DNA of 64,000 bases from JAZKFT01 sp039925965 (lineage in GTDB: Bacteria; Bacteroidota; Bacteroidia; Chitinophagales; Chitinophagaceae). Positions 47,390-54,766 of the stretch are shown here, piece by piece. Below the pieces are notes generated by a model. It searched no databases. It was given only the letters and a program-made list of their open reading frames with translations, and was not told the DNA's origin. Every line of letters starts with the position of its first letter. Positions within the stretch are counted from its first letter, which is position 1. The DNA is taken from NCBI GenBank assembly GCA_039925965.1, contig JBDSXW010000022.1:1-64000 (forward strand), given 5' to 3'. The translations under genes were made by a program, and so were the position numbers.

Positions 47390-47977
47390 CTATTTTCTAA
47401 AGAGGGCGCTATTGATTTCCGCCTGGCTGAGCTCCTGGAGCTGGCCGGACTCCAGGCTGCCGATGGTGAGCTTTTCGATGCGGTAGCGGATAAGCCTCAA
47501 GGTAGGGAACCCAACCGCGGCTGTCATTTTTCTTACCTGTCTGTTTTTGCCTTCTGTTAAAATGAGTTGTATCCAGGATGTTGGAATATTTTTTCTGAAA
47601 CGTACCGGCGGGTTTCTTTCGGATACAGCCGGTTCATTTTCAAAAGCAATAGCTTGAGATGGTTTTGTTTGATAGTTTTTTCCATCCACATTTATGGTAA
47701 CTCCTTTTGATAACTGGTAGATAGCCATGGCACTGATGGCCCCATCCACCTGGACCCGATATTCTCTTTCATGTGCATATGTTGGGTGCAACAGTCTTTT
47801 ATTCATTGTGCCATCATTGGTCAATATCAGTAAGCCTTCACTATCATAATCCAGTCGCCCAACCGGATAAACATCAGCCGGCACATCAAAGATATCTTTA
47901 AGGGTATTCTTATTTTCAACCGGCGAAAACTGGGAGAGTACCTGGAATGGTTTATGAACGATGAAGTAGCGCAGCAC
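47390..47977 (-). CDS. rluE: 23S rRNA pseudouridine synthase, RluE-like (RsuA family)
   Basis: A 195-residue pseudouridine synthase. The catalytic motif GRLDYDSEGLLILTNDG contains the essential Asp in the GRLD box, and ILTEGKNRQVRKMTAAVGFPTLRLIR is the RsuA/RluE C-terminal signature. The absence of an N-terminal S4 domain fits RluE, which modifies a single uridine in 23S rRNA domain V. The start is a GTG (47977). No closely linked partner gene. Confidence 0.85.
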   Translation of the reverse strand: MLRYFIVHKPFQVLSQFSPVENKNTLKDIFDVPADVYPVGRLDYDSEGLLILTNDGTMNKRLLHPTYAHEREYRVQVDGAISAMAIYQLSKGVTINVDGKNYQTKPSQAIAFENEPAVSERNPPVRFRKNIPTSWIQLILTEGKNRQVRKMTAAVGFPTLRLIRYRIEKLTIGSLESGQLQELSQAEINSALFRK

Positions 47978-48143
47978 CCTTTTTAGATTTTTATACGGAT
48001 TAAATCGAAATGTAATTTACAGCCATTGAACATTGCCTTTTTTGCGAGAGCTTATGCCTTGCCGACACCTGCAAACCTGCAACATGGGACCTTTAGAATT
48101 AAAACAATAATCGTAAAAAATAGCAAAGGATGGCAGGATACTT

Positions 48144-48180
48144 AAAAACAAAAATCCCGACCATGAAGACCGGGACTTTT
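48144..48180 (-). terminator. Terminator after the DCC protein gene
   Basis: On the minus strand TCCCGGTC and GGTCGGGA pair (8 bp, two G-U), loop TTCAT, followed by TTTTTGTTTTT. It is about 240 nt past the stop of the minus-strand DCC gene. The rest of 47978-48422 is A+T-rich and shows no gene. Confidence 0.65.
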
Positions 48181-48422
48181 TATATAGATGGGTTAGTAAG
48201 TACGGGAACCAAATTCCCTACACAATATTAAAAAACATTTTACCCACACAAAAAATTTTTCTTAAGAATTTTATTCACATTCAGAGGACGCTATTATTTT
48301 TTATTGCATGATTTTCCGAGAAAAAAAGAGGAAAAAAGGAACAGGTTTTGAAAGTTGTTGTTGGTTTTTTATGCGGTACAAAAAACGGTTCGATTCGCTA
48401 AAACCCGTATCATTACTATATC

Positions 48423-49190
48423 CTAGGCGCTGAACTCGTTCATATAAAACTGCATTCTCCTACTGATCTGTTGTCTAAACAGCAGCCCGGAAATAATGCA
48501 TGACACAACGATAACAGGCATAGAAAATGTGAATAACCACGAAAAAAAATTTAAAGAAATACTGAAGATAATTGTGGAAAGTAGCATTGTAATTCCTGAA
48601 TGCACCCAAATGTCGGCCGACTGTTGTTGGGTTTTATCCGCACTAAGTATCAATGTAGCAATTGGCCAGCCAAAAAACCAAGCAATATCTGCTGGGGGAA
48701 ACCATGTTTTGCCTATCTGCATCAACAGGAAAGCAGTCGCTGTCCAGGTAAAAAATACGAGAGCGATTCGATGCTTAAAGCTATAATCAGGCGAGCAGTC
48801 AAAACAGGATTTGCTAAAAGAAGGTTTGGCTACAATGATCTTACGATTATACGAAATGAAACTATAGAGTTTTTTAAAGAACCAATACACCGAACCAATA
48901 CAAAGTATCGGTTTAACGAAAGGCATTCTTTGATTCAGTATTTCTGCTAATGCATCTACGCCATACTTTACATCACCAGTCTTCATATTCACCAGCGGTA
49001 TTTCGTGACGGGCACGGTTGATGTCCATTTCGAAATCCCGGATGTTGATGGTGGAAAATGCGAGGCGCTTTTCTCTACTCAGTAATCCTGTTTTTATAAA
49101 TGCTTTCGTATACGCTGCACAAAGAGGACAGTTATCATCGTAGAGCAACGCCAGATTATTTTCTGTTTTCATATCAATTATTTTATTCAT
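48423..49190 (-). CDS. DCC-family thiol-disulfide oxidoreductase with membrane helices
   Basis: A 255-residue protein with an N-terminal thioredoxin-like DCC (DUF393) domain: LLYDDNCPLCAAYTKAFIKTG has the CPLC active-site cysteines near residue 24, and RARHEIPLVNMKTGDVKYGVDALAEIL follows. From residue 145 four hydrophobic helices follow. Such proteins are predicted to handle thiol redox chemistry near the membrane. Its 5' end and leader are partly duplicated just upstream (49187-49344), giving a 43-codon frame that overlaps its start as ATGA. Confidence 0.75.
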   Translation of the reverse strand: MNKIIDMKTENNLALLYDDNCPLCAAYTKAFIKTGLLSREKRLAFSTINIRDFEMDINRARHEIPLVNMKTGDVKYGVDALAEILNQRMPFVKPILCIGSVYWFFKKLYSFISYNRKIIVAKPSFSKSCFDCSPDYSFKHRIALVFFTWTATAFLLMQIGKTWFPPADIAWFFGWPIATLILSADKTQQQSADIWVHSGITMLLSTIIFSISLNFFSWLFTFSMPVIVVSCIISGLLFRQQISRRMQFYMNEFSA

Positions 49191-49318
49191 TTCTGTTGGC
49201 TGAAGCCAACGGCAAACCTTTTTTTAATTGCTATTGTGTAAGCTGCACAAAGAGGACAGGTATCGATGTAAAGTAATGCCTCATTATTACTCGCTTTCAT
49301 ACCAGCCTTTTCATCCAT
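49187..49318 (-). pseudogene. Truncated duplicate of the DCC gene 5' end (43 codons)
   Basis: An ATG at 49318 opens a 43-residue frame reading MDEKAGMKASNNEALLYIDT, CPLCAAYTIAIKKR, then FAVGFSQQK and stop. It parallels the N-terminus of the intact DCC protein (LALLYDDNCPLCAAYTKAF). Its last codons are made by the palindromic repeat R1. The stop TGA overlaps the ATG of the intact gene (ATGA). It is either a dead fragment or a tiny coupled leader peptide. Confidence 0.65.
49194..49212. repeat. Palindromic repeat R1, copy 4
   Basis: GTTGGCTGAAGCCAAC with flanking CT and GG. It lies directly upstream of the intact DCC gene start and is also read as codons of the truncated upstream copy. Confidence 0.75.
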
Positions 49319-49344
49319 TTCCGTTGGCTGAAGCCAGCGGAAAT
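49317..49344. repeat. Palindromic repeat R1, copy 5 (extended)
   Basis: The core TTGGCTGAAGCCAG is flanked by ATTTCCG and CGGAAAT, the same extended type as copy 3. It lies directly upstream of the truncated DCC copy, in the same relation as copy 4 to the intact gene. Confidence 0.75.
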
Positions 49345-49480
49345 GGTGATGGCTATTTCAAGGACTTCCTTAGTACCTGCTGCAAGATAGTTATTCATTT
49401 TCTTATTTTCAATATTTATTGAAAATAAGAAAACAGACACAACAATGCCTTGCTACTAACTTCACCGGAAATTTATTCGC

Positions 49481-50428
49481 ATGCTTTTTCCCAGCGGAAC
49501 TACAGCTCAATGGATTGCCACATTAACAGGTGCGGAGGTAATTGGTGATGGCGATGCCATTATTCCCGGCATCAACGAGATCCATAAAGTGCAGCCGGGC
49601 GACCTGGTTTTTGTAGACCATCCTAAGTACTACGATAAATGCCTGAATAGCGTAGCCAGGTTTGTGCTGATCAACTCTAAAGAGGTAACGGTGCCACAGG
49701 GAAAGACGCTGTTATATACTACCGAACCGTTCGAAGCTTACCTAAGTATTGTGCAACATTTCAGGCCCTTTCTATCCGCCAATCAAATGATCAGCGATAC
49801 TGCAGTTGTTGGCGAAGGCTCGGTTATTATGCCAGGTACTTTTATTGGCCACCATGTGGTGATTGGCAACAACTGTATCATTTACCCCAATGTTTCTGTT
49901 TACGACTATACATCTATAGGCGACAATGTCATCATTCATTCAGGTACAACTATTGGCGCTGATGCGTTTTACTACAATATCAAAAAGAACCGGGATATAT
50001 GGGCTAAAAAAATGAAAAGCTGTGGCAGGGTGATGATAGAAGATGATGTGGAAATCGGAGCTAATTGCTGTATAGACAAAGGTGTTACCAATAATACCGT
50101 CATTGGCCGGGGCACTAAGATGGACAACCTGATCCAGATAGGCCATGATGTGGAGATAGGTAGCAACTGCATTATCGCGTCGCAAGTGGGTATTGCGGGC
50201 GCAACGGTTGTAGGCGATGGCGTAACCCTATGGGGCCAGGTAGGCGTGAATAAAACGATTCGTATCGGCGACAATGCTGTAGTGCTGGGGCAGAGCGGCG
50301 TCACCGCTTCTTTGGAAGCCAACAAAACTTATATGGGCTACCCTGCAGAAGATGCCAGCATAAAGCGCCGGGAACTCGTTTGGCTAAAACGCATTCCGGC
50401 GTTATGGAAGAAGGTGATGCAGGAGTGA
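49481..50428 (+). CDS. lpxD: UDP-3-O-acylglucosamine N-acyltransferase
   Basis: Adds the second acyl chain in lipid A synthesis in the cytoplasm. The 315-residue protein has an N-terminal uridine-binding domain (GDGDAIIPGINEIHKVQPGDLVFVD) and a left-handed beta-helix of hexapeptide repeats (SDTAVVGEGSVIMPGTFIG onward). The catalytic His is in NLIQIGHDVEIGSNC. It is somewhat shorter than E. coli LpxD (341) but complete. It stands apart from lpxC/lpxA, so it may be an additional paralogue of the kind common in Bacteroidota. Downstream 50429-50625 shows no gene. Confidence 0.88.
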   Translation: MLFPSGTTAQWIATLTGAEVIGDGDAIIPGINEIHKVQPGDLVFVDHPKYYDKCLNSVARFVLINSKEVTVPQGKTLLYTTEPFEAYLSIVQHFRPFLSANQMISDTAVVGEGSVIMPGTFIGHHVVIGNNCIIYPNVSVYDYTSIGDNVIIHSGTTIGADAFYYNIKKNRDIWAKKMKSCGRVMIEDDVEIGANCCIDKGVTNNTVIGRGTKMDNLIQIGHDVEIGSNCIIASQVGIAGATVVGDGVTLWGQVGVNKTIRIGDNAVVLGQSGVTASLEANKTYMGYPAEDASIKRRELVWLKRIPALWKKVMQE

Positions 50429-50625
50429 GGACTTTGCGTAGATGTTGCCTACTATCGATAGCCTTAAAAAAATGCCCACAATATCATGCCGGGTATTTAC
50501 TCCTGGACGGTTTATCGGACTAGTATCCTAAACAAAATGCACATGAATTACCATGGCGCATTTTCAGCCTGCACGGAATGGAAAAATATAACAAGGCGAA
50601 AGCGTAGTAGGCGGTACGAAGAGGG

Positions 50626-51090
50626 TTATAGTTGTTTTTCAAAATAAACAACGCCGGGCAAGGGGTTTTCGTAGTAAGCCGCTATTTCTGTAAAGCCCAG
50701 TTTAAAATACATATTACAGGCGGGTTGTAATCTTTCCAGCGTATCCAATACCATCTTTTTATAACCCAGCCCCCTGGCGGTTTGCAGAATACGCACGCAT
50801 AATTCCTTACCAATGCCCTGTCCACTATAATCAGGCAATACATAGAGTCTTTTCATCTCGCAAAAATCCGCTCCTTTACGGCGCACTGCTACCATACCCG
50901 CATAAATGCCGCCATCCGTTTTGCAAAGGATAATGGCGCCAGCCGGTGGCCCGTACATAATGGGCAGTTGCTCGTATTCCTGGTCGATATCCTGGAAGCT
51001 GAGATCCTCACCCAGGAATTGTAGATAGGCTTTTAGCAACTGGATGGCAGCTTCGTAATGTTCAGGCAAATGGGCTTCCAGGTATTGCAT
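50626..51090 (-). CDS. GNAT-family N-acetyltransferase
   Basis: A 154-residue acetyltransferase with CEMKRLYVLPDYSGQGIGKELC, the classic motif with the acetyl-CoA loop QGIGKEL, then VLDTLERLQPACNMYFKLGFTEIAAYYENP. This end pattern is shared with small-molecule and amino-acid acetylating GNATs. The substrate is unknown. It lies 12 nt after the DUF952 gene, so the two are probably co-transcribed. Confidence 0.88.
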   Translation of the reverse strand: MQYLEAHLPEHYEAAIQLLKAYLQFLGEDLSFQDIDQEYEQLPIMYGPPAGAIILCKTDGGIYAGMVAVRRKGADFCEMKRLYVLPDYSGQGIGKELCVRILQTARGLGYKKMVLDTLERLQPACNMYFKLGFTEIAAYYENPLPGVVYFEKQL

Positions 51091-51102
51091 GCGGCAGAGC
51101 GA

Positions 51103-51453
51103 TCAAATGAATGTAAATGATCCGTCTTCCGCAGCATAGATCACCGTGATCTCCCTAACGGCATCTTTATTAATTGGACCATAGATATGCGGAAAATAGT
51201 CATTTACCGAAGGCGCCAGTTCATACTTCAGTTCCGAGGTGAGTCTGGCGGCTTCTATTTTTAGTAATAATACAATGGGCTCACCTTTAAAATACCGGTT
51301 CATGGTGGCAGTTACCTGCGCTTCCGTGCTGGCGTGGATAAAGCCTTCGTTTTGCAGCGATGGGTCTTCGTAAAAGATTTCGTGTGAAAATTGTCCCCAT
51401 TGCTCTGGCGTAACGACATGATAAAAATGCGGGGGATGGTCCATGGTATCCAT
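51103..51453 (-). CDS. DUF952 family protein
   Basis: A 116-residue cytoplasmic protein with the family pattern FYHVVTPEQWGQ ... NEGFIHASTEAQVTATMNRYFKG ... KYELAPSVNDYFPHIYGPINKDAV. The conserved GFIHxS and FPHIYGP motifs are diagnostic of DUF952. The reaction is unknown. An alternative ATG is three codons in. The following gap, 51454-51837, holds no intact gene, though 51640-51740 on the minus strand has a short coding-like stretch that could be a remnant. Confidence 0.85.
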   Translation of the reverse strand: MDTMDHPPHFYHVVTPEQWGQFSHEIFYEDPSLQNEGFIHASTEAQVTATMNRYFKGEPIVLLLKIEAARLTSELKYELAPSVNDYFPHIYGPINKDAVREITVIYAAEDGSFTFI

Positions 51454-51837
51454 TGAAAAGAGTTCTTTTAGGTTATAAATTAGGTAATCAACCAGCTTTA
51501 CTTGAACGGTTGCGGCGCTAAGGTCGCTTAGTTAGCATTATCATCCATTTTTGGTACACGGTTTTCAAATTTTGATTGTATATGGATAAACAATCTGCCA
51601 TTAATCCTGGTAAAATTGGTGTTTGGTCGTCTTGTTTTTTTTTGACGGTCGATATTTCAAACTCAGGCTCCCATCATTTTTTAACCCGACAGTCTGCACA
51701 GCGCTATCGGTAACACTGTCATCATCGCCAGGCTTTTGGACACCCTGGATTTTTAGTTACTTGCATCTAATAAAATATCAGGCGTAATATGGTTAAGGCT
51801 TGTTTCAGAAAGAGTTTATATGTTCAATCAGAATTTT

Positions 51838-52245
51838 CTAATTGCTAAAGAATGTCTCTTTTAGTTTGGCAAAGCCATCCCAACTACAATCAGCATCGGT
51901 TTTCCTGATCGACTCCAGGTTATACCTTGCTATGAACGTGATTTCCGTTGTACAAAATGTGTGATCGCCTATGTTTTTTAAATCCTTAAAAAAAGTGATA
52001 AAGCTATCCAACTGCGAAGTAGTAATTATTTTCTCCCGGGTAGGTTTTCCTTTGGTTGAAAGCAAGGCTGTCAAAACATGGTCTTTTCTAAATATTTCAA
52101 GGTCGCTTTCTTCTGAACCAAAACAGCCATAAGCAGTAAAATGTACATTCGCTATTCTGTACCTTGTCTGGTTTAAAAAAACGAAGGCCGCAACAATTAG
52201 CAGTGCAGCTATCAGTAAACTGTTACCCCTGTTTTCTATAAGCAT
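51838..52245 (-). CDS. Small exported or membrane-anchored hypothetical protein
   Basis: About 135 residues (141 if the first ATG at 52263 is used). One hydrophobic helix (SLLIAALLIVAAFVFL) near the N-terminus is followed by a soluble domain with several cysteines (YGCFGSEES, HTFCTTEIT, DADCSWDG). No family is recognised. It follows the exported protein gene by about 45 nt on the same strand and may share its transcript. Confidence 0.6.
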   Translation of the reverse strand: MLIENRGNSLLIAALLIVAAFVFLNQTRYRIANVHFTAYGCFGSEESDLEIFRKDHVLTALLSTKGKPTREKIITTSQLDSFITFFKDLKNIGDHTFCTTEITFIARYNLESIRKTDADCSWDGFAKLKETFFSN

Positions 52246-52289
52246 ACAAAAAAATGACAACATCCTGCAAAGTTATTTCTAAGTTTCTA

Positions 52290-52940
52290 TTATTCCTTTT
52301 CGTTATTCCTTACTTTAGAAAAGCTAAGGTCTATATTGAAAAAAGCATTTTCCGTGTAAAACTCAAGCACCGCTTTTACCTGGCTTTCTTTATAAAACTG
52401 GTCGAATTCAATATGGGACCGGTAGCGGCCGGTTGCATCTTGTATGACCGCTATGAACGGCTGAGCTATTAACACCAGTTTTGCTCCTGCGAACAGCACC
52501 AGGCTGCCATTAATTGATTCAAATACAGTCCTGAATACCCGCTTTGCACTGTCAATACTATTGCCGGGCGTAAAAGAAAATTTCAGTGAATAGGTTGCGT
52601 GGACAATTTTCTCATTCTTCAAAATGGTTTGTACCGAAATACTATGGTCTTCATCACCTGGCCAAAACAAATCGGTATCGAACAGCTTTCCCTTCATTAC
52701 TAGATTGCCGCCCATATTTGCCGAACCGGAATCAAACGCAATGCCGGTATTTTTTCTGAAATAGCCGGCACTGCTCTCAATGATCCTGGCCAACAATTCA
52801 TTTTGTTTGATTACTCCGTTACTCGCCAGCTTTTGTTGGAGGGAGTTGCTCAGGGGTTTTATTTCACCCTGTGCCATAGCAAGCCTGTTAAGCAATGCGA
52901 CTGCCGGAATGATCATCGCAAACCTTAATTGCTTTTTCAT
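52290..52940 (-). CDS. Exported hypothetical protein
   Basis: A 216-residue protein. The ATG at 52940 gives a signal peptide (MKKQLRFAMIIPAVALLNRLAMA, before QGEI); the longer open frame to 53237 overlaps the upstream esterase gene out of frame and is discarded. The mature part includes SGSANMGGNLVMKGKLFDTDLFWPGDEDHSI and alternates strands and helices. I recognise no family. It follows the esterase gene by 19 nt, so the two are probably one operon. Confidence 0.65.
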   Translation of the reverse strand: MKKQLRFAMIIPAVALLNRLAMAQGEIKPLSNSLQQKLASNGVIKQNELLARIIESSAGYFRKNTGIAFDSGSANMGGNLVMKGKLFDTDLFWPGDEDHSISVQTILKNEKIVHATYSLKFSFTPGNSIDSAKRVFRTVFESINGSLVLFAGAKLVLIAQPFIAVIQDATGRYRSHIEFDQFYKESQVKAVLEFYTENAFFNIDLSFSKVRNNEKE

Positions 52941-52959
52941 GATTTTTTTTAAAGTGTAG

Positions 52960-53691
52960 TTAGAACCTTGTCTCCAGGTACAGCGGCAGCATCGCCCGCC
53001 AGGTGGGCCAGTCGTGGCGCCATTCTTCGCCCCAGATATCCAGTTCGTACCAAATATTTTTACTATATAATACGGAAGCCAGTTCCTTGCTGCCATTGGG
53101 ATCTTCGTAGGGGCCGCTGCCGGTGAGTATATGTATGTGGCGGCTGCGGCGGATATTATCCAGGTACCAGGGGTCGCTGAGACCAGGCATGTACTGCACC
53201 GGGCTGTTATAAAAAACCTGCTCGTCGTAATAGCCATCTGTATATTCCATCAGGTTGTACACGCCACTCATTGCGATCACGCCGTTGATAATGTCGGGGC
53301 GCTTTAAAAACAGGTTCATGCTATGAAGGGCGCCAAACGAAGCACCGCAGGTAATGATCTGGGTATCGTTAGAAGAATTGCTTTTGATAAAAGGGATCAC
53401 CTCATCAAAAACGTACTGGTTAAACTGGTTTTGCCGAATGGCTTTGTGGGCGCCTTCCATCGGCTTATTCATCCAGCTTTCGTTGTTGATACTGTTTACG
53501 CTATACACCTTCACCTTACCGGCCTCGATAAAAGGTTTCAGGCAATCGATCAATTGAAAGCGCTCGTACTCCAGGTAATCTGCGGCGGCGGTAGGCACCA
53601 GCAACAGCGCAAAACCATAATGCCCGTAGATGGCGATCGGCATGTCTTGGTTGAGGGCGGGGCTGTACCAGCTGAATAGTTCTCTTTGCAT
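52960..53691 (-). CDS. Esterase family alpha/beta hydrolase
   Basis: A 243-residue hydrolase of the esterase D/putative esterase type. The nucleophile elbow is TCGASFGALHSMNL (GxSxG with Ser about 119), GYYDEQVFYNSPVQYM follows, and the catalytic His is in WRHDWPTWRAML near the end. The start MQRELFSWYSPALNQD is family-like; the longer frame to 53832 would overlap the ParA gene. There is no signal peptide. It lies 98 nt downstream of a ParA-type gene. Confidence 0.85.
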   Translation of the reverse strand: MQRELFSWYSPALNQDMPIAIYGHYGFALLLVPTAAADYLEYERFQLIDCLKPFIEAGKVKVYSVNSINNESWMNKPMEGAHKAIRQNQFNQYVFDEVIPFIKSNSSNDTQIITCGASFGALHSMNLFLKRPDIINGVIAMSGVYNLMEYTDGYYDEQVFYNSPVQYMPGLSDPWYLDNIRRSRHIHILTGSGPYEDPNGSKELASVLYSKNIWYELDIWGEEWRHDWPTWRAMLPLYLETRF

Positions 53692-53789
53692 ATATTGGTT
53701 ATTGGTTTTAGTTTTTCTCTCCGATGTTTCAATGGGCCTATCTGCCGCAAAGACTGTACTTCGGAAAATCGAAAATCCGAAATCATCCA

Positions 53790-54539
53790 TCACAAATGCT
53801 TCTGCAACTCTTTCCACGCATCGCGGTAACATTGCGCTGCATAACCACTATTGGCAAATTCCATAAGCGGTGCATGATGGGTCCCCATTTTTTCTACATC
53901 GCTCAGGTAAGGGATATAATTTTTCAGAAAATCCTTATTGCTGTAATAGGCCTCCAGGGTGTCGTTGTGCAGGGTCTTGCGCAGGTCGGCCATGGAAAAA
54001 TAGCAGATGGGTTGCGTGTCCAGGTCATTGTCTTTCAAAAAGCTTTTTACCATATCGTAACTGCGCATCGAAAGGGTGGTGGGTATAGTTGGCATTACTA
54101 AAGCATCGGCTGCATTAAACACCGCTTCATGCAGTACACTCAGGCCCGGCGGGCAATCCAGGAATACATAATCATAAGATCCTTTGAGCCCGCTGAGCAG
54201 GTTTTTGATCCGTTTCTTTCCTTGTTTCATGTCGTTCAATTGCACATCAGCATGGCGGGCGCTCAGGTCGGCAGGAATTATATTTATCAGTTCAAACTCC
54301 GTAGACCTGATCGCCTCCGAAAGTTCTATCCCATGATCCAGTAGCTTTTTCGACTCGTTGTTTTTAGTGCCGGGTTTCGTTTTGAAATAAAAGGATGCGG
54401 CACCCTGCGGGTCGAGATCCCACACCAGTACTTTGTAACCTTCAGCCGCCGCCAGGTAGGCCATATTTACACAGCCGGCAGTTTTGCCCACACCACCTTT
54501 TAAATTATAAAGTGCCAGTGTTACCATAGCCTGTATCAT
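53790..54539 (-). CDS. ParA-family ATPase
   Basis: A 249-residue P-loop ATPase with the deviant Walker A YNLKGGVGKTAGCVNMA, Walker A' WDLDPQGAASFYF and Walker B YDYVFLDCPPGLS. These proteins position DNA or protein cargo using ATP-driven dimerisation. No parB or parS-like gene is beside it, and the downstream gene is an esterase, so this is probably an orphan ParA/MinD type rather than the chromosomal partition ATPase. The start could be the ATG at 54539 or at 54527. Confidence 0.88.
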   Translation of the reverse strand: MIQAMVTLALYNLKGGVGKTAGCVNMAYLAAAEGYKVLVWDLDPQGAASFYFKTKPGTKNNESKKLLDHGIELSEAIRSTEFELINIIPADLSARHADVQLNDMKQGKKRIKNLLSGLKGSYDYVFLDCPPGLSVLHEAVFNAADALVMPTIPTTLSMRSYDMVKSFLKDNDLDTQPICYFSMADLRKTLHNDTLEAYYSNKDFLKNYIPYLSDVEKMGTHHAPLMEFANSGYAAQCYRDAWKELQKHL

Positions 54540-54613
54540 TATTTGTGTGAAAGAAAAAGGAGTAGCCTGCCGGAATTGAATCTAACGAATTTTGAAAATA
54601 CAAAAGATATTTT

Positions 54614-54640
54614 GGATTCGAACACAGGTTCGATCCGAAC
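54614..54640 (-). promoter_or_regulatory. Operator-like inverted repeats upstream of the ParA gene
   Basis: GGATTCGAAC-ACAG-GTTCGATCCGAAC holds two overlapping inverted repeats built from three GTTCG/CGAAC half-sites. It lies about 75 nt upstream of the ParA start. The position and dyads suggest a binding site for a regulator, possibly self-encoded. The rest of 54540-54766 shows no gene. Confidence 0.4.
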
Positions 54641-54766
54641 TATAATTTCCGTCGCTTAAACCGTCATTGGGTCAAAGATCATTGGTCCATGGTCATTGCG
54701 GTGATGATTCAATACCAGGACAAAGCGATGACTTTTTGATCAGTGACCTGCCATGATGGAACCCCT

